Assembly (NCBI GenBank): GCA_001917125.1
Contig: MNTU01000016.1
Span: forward strand, 62,001 to 126,000
Length of the DNA: 64,000 nucleotides
From: Azospirillum sp. 47_25
Lineage (GTDB): Bacteria; Pseudomonadota; Alphaproteobacteria; RF32; CAG-239
Direction of reading: 5' to 3'
Part shown: positions 25,926-34,877 of the stretch, piece by piece
Layout: the number at the start of each line of letters is the position of its first letter
Position numbering within the stretch: the first letter of the stretch is position 1
The notes under the pieces: model-generated
Database searches by the model: none
What the model was told of the DNA's origin: nothing
The model's input: the letters and a program-made list of their open reading frames with translations, nothing else
Program-made: the position numbers and the translations under genes

Positions 25926-28805
25926 CTATTCTTCCTCAACAACGGACCACTCCTTTACCCTCGCCAACTGTTCATAATCCGAATATTTCGGCGCATAACG
26001 CGGATTGGGCTTACTGATATAGGCGGTATCGGGAAAATCAAATAATGTCGCCAGCTCCCGCAGATTTTTCAAATTGGTGTTCAAAATATCGTCCACCTCT
26101 TCGTCCAACCGCGTTTCTTTGCGCCCGAGCTGCCAATAAATCAGGGCGGCAACCTCTTTCGCCGGAATACCGTCAAAACCGCCTTCCCGGGCAATCAAAG
26201 CTTCTATCGGCAACTGCGGCGCATAACCGGCGCGCACTTCTTTCGGACTGCGAGCTTCTCCGGTTTTATAATCAATGATATTAATCCGCCCGTCGGCAGT
26301 TTCATCTACTCGGTCGGCTTTGGCCGTAATGGTAAAAGGACCGGCCGGCGCTTCAAAACGGAAACGCCCCTGAACCTCGTTATGCACTTCACGGACCGAC
26401 GGACGATAATCGTTTTCCGCCGTAACCAGCCAGTCAACCGTCTTTTCAAAATGAGGCCACCAGAAAGCTCTGGTTTCGGCGGCAATTTCATTTTCCGCAA
26501 AATAAGCCCGTCCCAAAGCCAGCAGTTCTTCCTTGGCATTTGGCGGAAACTGACGGTTATATTTGCGGTTAAACTGCTCTAAAACCGCATGGATAATCGT
26601 ACCGTAATCGGCAAAGGTAACTTCTTGTTCCAAATCGTCCAGCTTTTTCAGCCGCAAAATGTATTTGGCAAAAATAATATACGGGTCACGCATCCAGTAT
26701 TCCACCGCACTGGCCGACAACTCCCGCGGCCGGGCACTCACCGGAGGTTTTGGCGCCGGCGGCAGCAAACGGGTAAACGTCTCGCTGCGGTCAAGAAATC
26801 TCGCCCAGCTGCGAAAAACAACATCTTCCAAATTTTCAATCGGAATATTCAGCGCCTTCAGAACCGTTTCCAAACGCATCCACCAGCGGGACTTGACCAT
26901 CGGCGTCCCCGCCACTCTTTCCGCCCGGGTCAGATAAACCTCTTCATTCGCCAGCAGCTGACTGAAATCATAAGCCCCGACCCCGACCGTCCGCTCCGGC
27001 AGAGGAAAACCGAACTCCCGCTTCATCGGCCGCGACATCCAGGGATCGGCCGTTACGGCCTGCGGCCAGATATTTTCATTCACTTCGCCGATAATAACCC
27101 GGTCAAAATGCACCAGACGGGCTTCTATCGGCCCCAAAATGCTCAGGCGCGGATGGGTGCCGTATTTCGGACGAACCGTTACCCCGGCCATCAATGCCTC
27201 CAGCAAACCGCGATATTCACCGCCGCTGATCTCTCCCAAAACGCCGGCTTCGGCATACAAATCGGCAATAAAAGCGGCAGCTGCTTCTCCGGCATCGCCT
27301 TTCCACAAAACCTGAGCTCCGTCTTTCCCCGGAACCGCAGCCAAAACTTCCGCCGTTTTAATATGCAGCGCCAATAAATTCTTAAAATCAACCGCCGGCT
27401 GCCGCAAAGCTTCCGCCAAATCACGCATGGCCTCTTTAAACCGCAGGACAAAAGCGGTCAGGGTTTCATCCTCTTTGCCGCTGCGCAAAACTTTCTTTTC
27501 ATACTCGCGGGCCGCTTTGCGCACCAGAAACCCGTCTTCTCCCAAACAGGTCAGCGGATGTTTGAGCAAACTCAGAAAAGCAACCGGACGAAACTCTTCT
27601 TCACAAGCCTGAACCGTCAGCCGCAGAAAAATGCCCAGCGGTGTCAAGGCCAGCGGCTTACCGGCGGAATCATCCACTTTCAGGTTCCAGCGTTCCAATT
27701 CGGCAGCTACCCGCCGCGCCAGATTTCTGTCCCCGGTAACCAATGCCGCCGTTTTTTCCGGCGTTTCAACCGCCTCTCGCAGCAACAGAGCAATGGTCAG
27801 AGCTTCCTCCCGCATATCGGCACAGTTAACCAGCGTTATACCGTCTGCCGCCTCATGCCTGATTTTCTTCCCTGCAATATCCCGCCATTTTTCGGTAGTG
27901 GCCGCCGGACGCATAACCTCGCTGATTAAAACTTCCCGGCCGAAATTTTCCGGTGCCTGCAAATCGGGAATATCTTCCCGTCGAACTGTCAGATAATCCA
28001 ACAGTTCTTTCAATTCGTGCTGCGGATGCGTCTCATCAATTTTTTCCCAGGCCTCATCTTCCAGAAACTTGTCGATTCCTGCCAGATAAAGCTCTCCTTT
28101 TTCCAGACTAAGCACCGTTTTAACCAGTTCTTTCATCAGCGGAAAGGCAGCCGTCGTTCCGGCTGCGACAATTCGTTTGACCGGCGGATTCTGCCGCCAC
28201 AAATCAATTTGCGCCCGCAGCAGACGGTTACGCCGGTCACTGGCGTCAATCAATTGCCGTTCGGCCAAAATCTGCGGCCAATATTCGGTAATAATCTGCA
28301 AAAATTTGAGCGTTTCCTGCCAATGAACGGCATATTCTTCCGGCACCAAATCTGTCAGCCGGTCAAACGAAAGGCCCTGATTGTGAACCGTATCAATCAG
28401 ATTAGCCAGTTCCTGCGCCAGATAGCAGGCCTGATTCGCCGCCAGTTTTTCAATACCGTACTCTATCGGTTTGGCCATAATGATTTTGGTGAACAGCAAC
28501 AGCCTCTCCGCCCGGCTGATAGCCGGTGCCAGCGTTGCCAAAGCGGAAGACTGGTCAAATCCGGTCAGAAACAGCTCGTCTTCTTCCACGTCGCCGATAG
28601 GCAGCATCTGCGGCAGCAGTGTCGGCGCCAGCCCTTGCAAACGCACAAAAGCGTCTTTCAGCGCCTTAACCGCCCGGCGGTTCGGCAGCAGAAAAAGAAC
28701 ATCCGTCAGCTCCAGTTCCCGGCCGTGGTACTCTCTCAGAAAATGCCCGGCCAGAACTTCGGCAAAGGCACAACCCGCCGGAATATTGTAAATTTTATCA
28801 GTCAT
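25926..28805 (-). CDS. addB: Double-strand-break repair protein AddB
   Basis: A 959-residue AddB of the alphaproteobacterial type. The N-terminal region has VLFLLPNRRAVKAL, an inactivated helicase fold follows, and the C-terminal nuclease has IIDYKTGEARSP near residue 860. It works with AddA, whose gene is downstream. No Shine-Dalgarno sequence precedes the ATG. Instead a -10 element ends 7 nt before it, so the mRNA may be leaderless. Confidence 0.93.
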   Translation of the reverse strand: MTDKIYNIPAGCAFAEVLAGHFLREYHGRELELTDVLFLLPNRRAVKALKDAFVRLQGLAPTLLPQMLPIGDVEEDELFLTGFDQSSALATLAPAISRAERLLLFTKIIMAKPIEYGIEKLAANQACYLAQELANLIDTVHNQGLSFDRLTDLVPEEYAVHWQETLKFLQIITEYWPQILAERQLIDASDRRNRLLRAQIDLWRQNPPVKRIVAAGTTAAFPLMKELVKTVLSLEKGELYLAGIDKFLEDEAWEKIDETHPQHELKELLDYLTVRREDIPDLQAPENFGREVLISEVMRPAATTEKWRDIAGKKIRHEAADGITLVNCADMREEALTIALLLREAVETPEKTAALVTGDRNLARRVAAELERWNLKVDDSAGKPLALTPLGIFLRLTVQACEEEFRPVAFLSLLKHPLTCLGEDGFLVRKAAREYEKKVLRSGKEDETLTAFVLRFKEAMRDLAEALRQPAVDFKNLLALHIKTAEVLAAVPGKDGAQVLWKGDAGEAAAAFIADLYAEAGVLGEISGGEYRGLLEALMAGVTVRPKYGTHPRLSILGPIEARLVHFDRVIIGEVNENIWPQAVTADPWMSRPMKREFGFPLPERTVGVGAYDFSQLLANEEVYLTRAERVAGTPMVKSRWWMRLETVLKALNIPIENLEDVVFRSWARFLDRSETFTRLLPPAPKPPVSARPRELSASAVEYWMRDPYIIFAKYILRLKKLDDLEQEVTFADYGTIIHAVLEQFNRKYNRQFPPNAKEELLALGRAYFAENEIAAETRAFWWPHFEKTVDWLVTAENDYRPSVREVHNEVQGRFRFEAPAGPFTITAKADRVDETADGRINIIDYKTGEARSPKEVRAGYAPQLPIEALIAREGGFDGIPAKEVAALIYWQLGRKETRLDEEVDDILNTNLKNLRELATLFDFPDTAYISKPNPRYAPKYSDYEQLARVKEWSVVEEE

Positions 28806-28840
28806 GGCTGAGAGTTTAAAACAGCCAGTTTAATAGTCAA
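28806..28840 (-). promoter_or_regulatory. addB promoter predicting a leaderless transcript
   Basis: On the minus strand, -35 TTGACT (28835-28840), 16-nt spacer, -10 TAAACT (28813-28818), then only CTCAGCC before the ATG. Transcription should start at or next to the initiation codon. The same TTGACT-N16-TAAAC form precedes fabD. Confidence 0.5.
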
Positions 28841-28943
28841 CAAAAACCTCACCCTTTTATTTGTTAGCAGAAACGTTTTTAGGGGTTGTCTTCTCGGCCG
28901 AAAAATGTTATGAAAGACAAAAATCATCAAAATACGGAAAGAC

Positions 28944-29681
28944 ATGTCAGCAGTAAACAACTATGAAAAGGCTTACCTGCCTTCGCGCATTACCGCGGTC
29001 AGGATTGCCAACGGCTATTTGCAGGAACGGATTTACCACGGTTCCAACCAGCGGATTATCTTTGAACACGGAATCCATGTGTTTAACGTTGCCAAAATTG
29101 CCGAGAACATCGCCCGCCAAACCGGAAAGCTCAACCCCGACATTGCTTATGTTCTCGGGCTTCTGCACGACATTGGACGAATTAAAGACGAAACCGTCAC
29201 CAAAGTTCCGCACAGTATTGAAGGCTACAATTACCTGCGTAAAATCGGTTTTCCCGATGCCGCGCCGATTTGCATTACCCATAATTTTATCGACCCGGAC
29301 ATTAAAGCCGAAGACTTCCCCACTTATGATGAAAAATCTTTTGCCTTTGCCCGCGGTTTTCTCAAAAAAGTCCGCTACAACGATTATGACCGCCTGATTC
29401 AGCTGGCCGACCTGTTCTCCCGCGGCAAAGAAATTCTCAGCATCCGCCAGCGACTGGACAAGAACAAACAGTTCTATCACATCAAAAACCTGTCTTACGA
29501 AGACAAGGCGTTTAACCTGCGCGATTATTTTAACCGCAAATATAATCTTGACGTGGAGCAGATTGTTGCCGACACGTTTAATATGCACAAACACGCGCAC
29601 AAATCCGATGACCGTGCCGTCTTTCTTATTCTGCCGCCGGCACCGAACCTCATCAACGCCCGCAAACGCTCAATTATTTAA
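28944..29681 (+). CDS. HD-domain phosphohydrolase-like protein
   Basis: A 245-residue HD-fold protein. The metal-binding residues are H42 or H45 in FEHGIHV and H75-D76 in GLLHDIGR. HSIEGYNYLRKIGF and RYNDYDRLIQLADLFS complete the domain. The segment order matches the partial gene at 63404, so they are paralogues. Similar HD proteins hydrolyse phosphate esters or nucleotides; the substrate here is unknown. It lies between murU and addB on the opposite strand, breaking a commonly conserved cluster. GGAAAG precedes the ATG. Its 3' end overlaps the MurU-like gene by 8 nt. Confidence 0.8.
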   Translation: MSAVNNYEKAYLPSRITAVRIANGYLQERIYHGSNQRIIFEHGIHVFNVAKIAENIARQTGKLNPDIAYVLGLLHDIGRIKDETVTKVPHSIEGYNYLRKIGFPDAAPICITHNFIDPDIKAEDFPTYDEKSFAFARGFLKKVRYNDYDRLIQLADLFSRGKEILSIRQRLDKNKQFYHIKNLSYEDKAFNLRDYFNRKYNLDVEQIVADTFNMHKHAHKSDDRAVFLILPPAPNLINARKRSII

Positions 29682-30402
29682 ACAGCGGATTCTGACTGAA
29701 ATAATCTTCGGCAACCTTGGTCGATTCCGGCGTTCCGACATGAAACCATTTGCCCTTATGCAGATAATATCCCAAACGGTGAGCTTTTTCTAACCGGTCA
29801 AAAATATCTATCAGCCAGTAACGGCCTTCCGGTTCATTGTCAAACACCCGCGGATGCACAATCAAAACCCCGCCGTATAAATAAGCCGCATGAACCTCTT
29901 TGCTGCGCCGCCGAACCGGATAGCCCTCGGCATCAATGTCATAATCGCCGTTTGTCATCGTATGATAAGAATTTTCCAAGGGCAGCAGCATCAGCATAAT
30001 GTCGTATTTGTCATCATCCCAGGCATCCGTCATTTCTTTTATCAAATTTCCGCCCTCGGCTTCGGTCCACAACGCATCACTGTTCACAACCACAAACGGC
30101 TCACGCTTCATTTTCGGCAAAGCATGTTTAATTCCGCCGCCGGTTTCCAAGGCTTCTTCCTCTTCCGAAAAAATAAAATTCAGTTCCCTGTTGCCGGCCA
30201 GATGAGCTTTAATCATATCGCCCTTGTAACACAAATTAACCACACAGTCTTTTATCCCGGCATCGGCCAAACGGCGAATATTGTAATCTATCAGACTTTT
30301 TCCGGCAACTTCGACCAACGGTTTGGGTCTGTCGTCCGTCAGCTGCAACATTCTTTTTCCTCGTCCGGCAGCCAAAATAAAAGCTTGCGTAATTTTGGTC
30401 AT
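29674..30402 (-). CDS. murU: Sugar-1-phosphate nucleotidyltransferase, probably MurU-like
   Basis: A 242-residue NTP-transferase. The nucleotide-binding loop LAAGRGKRM is at residues 10-18, KPLVEVAGK contains the conserved Lys, GGGIKHAL and the metal-binding NSDALW follow, and HVGTPES is at the end. The known alphaproteobacterial cluster amgK-murU-addB-addA-trxA points to N-acetylmuramate-1-phosphate uridylyltransferase, a step in peptidoglycan recycling. The kinase amgK is not in the window. Mannose-1-phosphate guanylyltransferase is the main alternative. Confidence 0.78.
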   Translation of the reverse strand: MTKITQAFILAAGRGKRMLQLTDDRPKPLVEVAGKSLIDYNIRRLADAGIKDCVVNLCYKGDMIKAHLAGNRELNFIFSEEEEALETGGGIKHALPKMKREPFVVVNSDALWTEAEGGNLIKEMTDAWDDDKYDIMLMLLPLENSYHTMTNGDYDIDAEGYPVRRRSKEVHAAYLYGGVLIVHPRVFDNEPEGRYWLIDIFDRLEKAHRLGYYLHKGKWFHVGTPESTKVAEDYFSQNPLFK

Positions 30403-30423
30403 CTCACTTCTTCCTTTAAAATA

Positions 30424-30453
30424 AAAACGGAGAGCGTTCCCGCTCTCCTTGCT
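30424..30453 (-). terminator. rdgB intrinsic terminator
   Basis: GGAGAGCG (30429-30436) and CGCTCTCC (30441-30448) form a perfect stem with a 4-nt loop. On the minus strand it is followed by GTTTTTAT. Confidence 0.85.
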
Positions 30454-30461
30454 TTTTACGC

Positions 30462-31073
30462 CTAATTGGCAAAAATTTCTTTAACAAATTTTTCCAAAGC
30501 CCGGCCGCGGTGCGATATTTTATCTTTTTCCGCCGCCTCCATCTGGGCAAAAGTTCGGCCGTCTCCCTCATCGGGAACAAAAACCGCATCAAAACCAAAA
30601 CCGTTGCTGCCGGCTTTGGCTTCGGCAATTTTCCCGTCAACAAAACCTTTGAAAACAGCTGCTCCTTCCGGATTCTCGGGCAAAGCCAGCGCCAGACAAC
30701 AAGAAAAATGAGCCTTGCGCCCGCAGGAAGAATTTTTTGCCAAAACATCTTTCAGTTCCGCCAAAAGTTTATCCATGCCCTTGTCAAAATCGCGGTTCGG
30801 CGCATAACGTGCGGTAAAAACTCCCGGCCGCCCGTCCAGCGCATCGACACACAAACCGGAATCGTCCGCCAGACAAGGCAGTCCCGAAAGTTTGGCCAAA
30901 GCACAGGCTTTCAGCCTGGCATTTCCTTCAAAAGTCGTCGCCGTTTCTTCAACATCGGGCAAACCAAGTTCCCCCGCCGAAACCACTTCCACCCCGTAAG
31001 GCATCAGCATTTCACGGATTTCACCGACTTTTCCCTGATTGTGCGAAGCAATCACTAATTTTTTGATTTCCAT
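30462..31073 (-). CDS. rdgB: XTP/dITP pyrophosphatase (RdgB/HAM1)
   Basis: A 203-residue enzyme that removes non-canonical purine nucleotides (dITP, XTP) from the pool. Signatures: ASHNQGKVGEI at residues 9-19, ADDSGLCVDALDGRPGV with the catalytic Asp, GFGFDAVF, and SHRGRALEKF near the end. It follows rph on the same strand, a pairing usual in alphaproteobacteria. Confidence 0.96.
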   Translation of the reverse strand: MEIKKLVIASHNQGKVGEIREMLMPYGVEVVSAGELGLPDVEETATTFEGNARLKACALAKLSGLPCLADDSGLCVDALDGRPGVFTARYAPNRDFDKGMDKLLAELKDVLAKNSSCGRKAHFSCCLALALPENPEGAAVFKGFVDGKIAEAKAGSNGFGFDAVFVPDEGDGRTFAQMEAAEKDKISHRGRALEKFVKEIFAN

Positions 31074-31164
31074 AACTTCTGCTCTTTTTAATTTGACATC
31101 TAATATTTTAATAATGGTTTTCTCACCCTCAAAATATCAGAAACTTTTCGTTTGTAAAGAACTG

Positions 31165-31878
31165 TTATTTTCCTAAAGCTTCATGCTGCTTGGCAATCAG
31201 CTCCCGAATTCCTTTCCGGGCCAAAGAAAGAAGCTCGTTAAAATCGGCTTCTTCAAACGGGTTTCCTTCGGCCGTTCCCTGAATTTCAACAATTTTGCCG
31301 CTTTCGGTCAGCACAAAATTCATATCCGCCTGCGCATTGGAATCTTCGATATAATCAACATCGGCCACTTTGCAGCCTTCGTGAATGGCGCAGGAAACCG
31401 CTGCAACATGCTCTTTTATCGGATTTTCCTTAATTTTTTTCATCGCCAAAAGCTTATCCATTGCCAGCGACAAAGCAACGAACCCCCCGGTAATCGATGC
31501 TGTCCGGGTTCCTCCGTCGGCCTGAATTACATCACAGTCCACACACAAGGAAATGTCTTTCATTTTGGTCAAATCAACCACCGCACGCAAAGAACGCCCG
31601 ATAAGACGCTGAATTTCCTGTGTCCTGCCGGAAGGCTTTTTCAGTTCACGGGGAACTCTGACTTGCGTTGCCCGCGGCAGCATACCATACTCGGCAGTAA
31701 TCCAGCCCCGGTTTTGCCCCCTCAGCCAGGCCGGAACTTTTTCTTCCATGCTCACGGTGCAAACCACATGCGTGTTGCCGCACTTAATCAAACAGGAACC
31801 CTCGGCATAAGGATTAAAATTCGGAATAATCTCAATCTGACGGATTTCATCATTTTCACGTCCGGAATGTCTCATCAT
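31165..31878 (-). CDS. rph: Ribonuclease PH
   Basis: A 237-residue phosphorolytic 3'-5' exonuclease that trims tRNA 3' ends. Motifs: GSCLIKCGNTHVVCT, AEYGMLPRAT, GRTQEIQRLIGRSLR for phosphate and RNA binding, and CDVIQADGGTRTASITGG around the active site. Two adjacent ATGs allow a one-residue difference at the start. It heads the rph-rdgB pair. Confidence 0.96.
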   Translation of the reverse strand: MMRHSGRENDEIRQIEIIPNFNPYAEGSCLIKCGNTHVVCTVSMEEKVPAWLRGQNRGWITAEYGMLPRATQVRVPRELKKPSGRTQEIQRLIGRSLRAVVDLTKMKDISLCVDCDVIQADGGTRTASITGGFVALSLAMDKLLAMKKIKENPIKEHVAAVSCAIHEGCKVADVDYIEDSNAQADMNFVLTESGKIVEIQGTAEGNPFEEADFNELLSLARKGIRELIAKQHEALGK

Positions 31879-31934
31879 TATCTCTCTTTTCAGTTATAAA
31901 TTTATATTGCTCCGGTTGCCGGCCAGACAAATTT

Positions 31935-33974
31935 TTACAGATGACCGAAACGCAGCAGATTGTAATACTTATACAGCGACCCGTCTTCCACGTCCCAGCC
32001 AAAGTTCTTAATCATGGCATTTTTTTTCATTTCGGTAATTGTTTGCGGATTATTATAAAACGTATCCAAAACTTTTTGCAGAGTTTCGGCATAAGCGTTG
32101 ACATTGTTCTTCAGGCGTTTGGCTGTCAGATTATTGCCGTAAACCCGCCGTCCTTCGGTAAAGAAAACCTCGGTACGGAAACCGTTGACGCCGTCGTCAA
32201 CCGTATCGACCAGCCCGCCCGTTGACATTGCCACCGGCAGAGCGCCTTTTGCCATGGCTTCCATTTGGGTCAGACCGCAGGGCTCAAAGCGGCAGGGCAT
32301 CAGATAAAAATCCGAAGCCAATTGAACCGCATAGGCAAACTGGTCCCGATAACCGCGAAAGACAAATATACGTTCTCCCGCTTTGGGATTAATTTGGGAT
32401 ATCTTGTCTTTCAGATGCGTCAAAATAGCAAAATTCGTATCATCGCCGGCGCCGCCCATCACAAAAATCGGCAGTTCCTTTTTGAAATCGTCAAATTCGT
32501 GAATCAACTTCAAAATTGCCTGCGCCGCAATATCATAGCCTTTTTGTTCGACCAGACGGCTGGTTGCGCAAAAAATCGGCGTCTCCGCCGGATTTTTGAC
32601 TGACTGGGAAATATCCTCAAATTTATAAATGTCTATCAGGGGAATGACTGATTTCTTATAATCGGGATCCGCAGCAATTTTGGAAATCAACTTGATGAAT
32701 TCGGCTTTATTATGGTTTTTGGCCTCAAGACTGTTTTCATCAAAAACCCGAAAATCAAATCCCTGAAAATAAGTGTTCAGCCCCTCAATTTTTTCTTTGT
32801 TCGGCGAAATGAGCTTTTTTTCATAACCGTTGACAATCCCGAAGAAATTGCGGTGATCTTTGCGTATTTTCAAAATATCGCGAAAATCAAAACCAAACCC
32901 CAATTCCTTGGAAACTTCTTCCATATAGTTTTTGGAAACGGTTACCACCCTGTCTGCCAGATGAAAATTGCAGGAAGCCTGATTATAGCAGTCGCTCACA
33001 ATCAGAGTATTTGTTGCCCGGGGATTGCTGTTCTTAATCGCTTTGGCATTTTTGAACACCAACGTTGCCGTGTTTTCATAAAGCGAATTCAAAATACGGG
33101 AAGTATTGTCATAATCCCACCCCTGATAACCCAAATGATGCGCGACATGCACAATCGGCAATGCCTTCATTTTCTCCGCCAGCTCCGGACTCATCCGCTG
33201 CGCTTCAATCTGCGCTTTGGTAAAATACTTGGTCAGGCCGGACAGCGCACCGCTGTGCCAGTCATTGGCAATCAAAACATTGGGCCGGGAAATGTCCTTA
33301 ATTTTTCCTTCAAAAATTTCTTTCAGCAGCTCATAAACCGCTTTGGAAAAGAAAGCAAAACGTTCAACTTCGTTAATTCCGAACTCGTTCATCACATAAC
33401 AGCCGTCCTGGGCCGACGGATTGTCCGGATGCGGATTGATTGAAAAAAAGCGGTCATTGGCCAGAAAAATATAATTCGTATTATTGAAAACGCCGGTATA
33501 AACCGTTACTTTAAACTTATGCAGTGCCGGCCGGTCGGCGGCAAACGGAACCGTGATAACCCTGATTTTCTTCAGCTGGATTTTCTTGTTTTCGGTACCG
33601 GTATAAACATCGCCTTCAAAAGCCGCTTTTTTCTTTTTGGTGTCTCCCAGATACATCGGGGTAACCACTGAAAGCTGCTCGCCGTTTTTGCCGAAAACAT
33701 GATTAAAAACTTCCGGCAGCTCGGATGCGATCATTCCTAAACCGCCCCACTTCATAAAAGTGGCGGTTTCGGCCGAAATCATCCATGAATTGATTTTTTG
33801 AATTTCCGGCCAGGGATTTTTTCCCAGACATTGTTTTTTGGAAAGGTTCTGAATTTCGGAGAGAATGGGATTGTTGACAACATTATAAGAGAGAACAAAT
33901 TTCTTTTTATTAAAGGCTTTTGGTAGTGGTCTTAGCTGATTTTGCACATCAAAATTCACGGCATTGGCATTCAT
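31935..33974 (-). CDS. GT5-family glycogen/starch-synthase-like glycosyltransferase
   Basis: A 679-residue protein with a GT-B fold. The ADP-glucose-binding KWGGLG (K75; family KxGGL), ANDWHSG, the central SRLVEQKGYD, and the C-terminal EPCGLTQMEAM...TGGLVDTV are all family hallmarks. It is about 200 residues longer than ordinary GlgA, with an N-terminal extension and insertions. It stands alone: no glgB, glgC or glgP is nearby. It may make a glycogen-like alpha-glucan or transfer glucose to another acceptor. The ADP-dependent sugar kinase at 50.2 kb is a possible metabolic link, but that is inference. Confidence 0.82.
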   Translation of the reverse strand: MNANAVNFDVQNQLRPLPKAFNKKKFVLSYNVVNNPILSEIQNLSKKQCLGKNPWPEIQKINSWMISAETATFMKWGGLGMIASELPEVFNHVFGKNGEQLSVVTPMYLGDTKKKKAAFEGDVYTGTENKKIQLKKIRVITVPFAADRPALHKFKVTVYTGVFNNTNYIFLANDRFFSINPHPDNPSAQDGCYVMNEFGINEVERFAFFSKAVYELLKEIFEGKIKDISRPNVLIANDWHSGALSGLTKYFTKAQIEAQRMSPELAEKMKALPIVHVAHHLGYQGWDYDNTSRILNSLYENTATLVFKNAKAIKNSNPRATNTLIVSDCYNQASCNFHLADRVVTVSKNYMEEVSKELGFGFDFRDILKIRKDHRNFFGIVNGYEKKLISPNKEKIEGLNTYFQGFDFRVFDENSLEAKNHNKAEFIKLISKIAADPDYKKSVIPLIDIYKFEDISQSVKNPAETPIFCATSRLVEQKGYDIAAQAILKLIHEFDDFKKELPIFVMGGAGDDTNFAILTHLKDKISQINPKAGERIFVFRGYRDQFAYAVQLASDFYLMPCRFEPCGLTQMEAMAKGALPVAMSTGGLVDTVDDGVNGFRTEVFFTEGRRVYGNNLTAKRLKNNVNAYAETLQKVLDTFYNNPQTITEMKKNAMIKNFGWDVEDGSLYKYYNLLRFGHL

Positions 33975-34066
33975 ATCTGTTAACTCTCTTCATCAAGAAA
34001 AATAATTAATCTAATTGTAACGCAGTCAGCCAAAAAATCCAGATTTAAAATTAAACTGTTATTACT

Positions 34067-34096
34067 CTTGACTTGTTATACTTTAGTTACTAAATT
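34067..34096 (+). promoter_or_regulatory. grpE promoter, heat-shock-like
   Basis: CTTG (34067-34070), 18 nt, then ACTAAAT (34089-34095), the same layout as the hslV promoter. As sigma-70 it reads TTGACT (34068-34073), 17 nt, TAAATT (34091-34096). Confidence 0.55.
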
Positions 34097-34143
34097 TCCT
34101 CTATATATACATGCTTTCTAAAAAAATTTAAAGAGGAAAAATA

Positions 34144-34722
34144 ATGAAAAAGTTCAAAAAAGAACCCGCCCCCGATAAAGAAAATTTGAACGAAGATATT
34201 ACCGAGGCAGAAGAAGAAATCGCCGCTGAGGAAGAGGAAGCAAAAACCGCTGCAGCTGATGACGAAATCGAAAAACTCCAAGCCGAAAACCGCCAGCTGA
34301 AAGAAGAATTTCTGCGCGCTTACGCTGATGCCGAAAACACCAAAAAACGCTGCGCTCAGGAAATTGAAAAAAACAACAAATATGCCATTTCGTCTTTTGC
34401 CAAAGATCTGTTGACCGTTGCCGACAATCTGCACCGCGCCATCGACGCCATCGGCAAAGACAATTCCGAAAACTGCGAAGCGCTGCGTAAAGGTGTTGAA
34501 CTGACCGAAAACGAACTCACCAAAGTCTTTAACAAATTCGGCATCAAAAAAATGGAAATTATGGACACCGTTTTTGATCCGAACTTTCATCAGGTCATTC
34601 AGGAAGTCGAAGACAAAGAAAAACCCAACGGCACAATCATTGCCGAATTGCAAACCGGCTATATGCTGAACGACCGTATTCTGCGGGAAGCCATGGTCGT
34701 TGTTACCAAGGGCGGAAAATAA
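34144..34722 (+). CDS. grpE: Nucleotide exchange factor GrpE
   Basis: A 192-residue GrpE. A charged Lys/Glu-rich N-terminus (coiled coil, about residues 1-80) is followed by AENTKKRCAQEIE, LTVADNLHRAI, and the C-terminal beta domain with FDPNFHQVIQEVEDKEKPNGTI and GYMLNDRILREAMVVV. It releases ADP from DnaK. AAAGAGG precedes the ATG. dnaK and dnaJ are not in the window, and hrcA, often upstream, is replaced by the orphan GT5 gene on the other strand. Confidence 0.95.
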   Translation: MKKFKKEPAPDKENLNEDITEAEEEIAAEEEEAKTAAADDEIEKLQAENRQLKEEFLRAYADAENTKKRCAQEIEKNNKYAISSFAKDLLTVADNLHRAIDAIGKDNSENCEALRKGVELTENELTKVFNKFGIKKMEIMDTVFDPNFHQVIQEVEDKEKPNGTIIAELQTGYMLNDRILREAMVVVTKGGK

Positions 34723-34741
34723 TCCTGCAAAGCCCGTTCAC

Positions 34742-34766
34742 AGCCCCGTTCAAACGGGGCTTTTTT
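34742..34766 (+). terminator. grpE intrinsic terminator
   Basis: AGCCCCGTT (34742-34750) pairs with AACGGGGCT (34753-34761), followed by a T-run to 34766. Confidence 0.9.
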
Positions 34767-34877
34767 ATACCCGCGTGCTTGAAATTCGCCATAGTTCTTA
34801 TTGTCACTTGCAAGAACTGGAAACTCTTCTGCAAGAATTAACAAATCCCGCTTATGCGGAAGTCCGACTGCTTTTAA

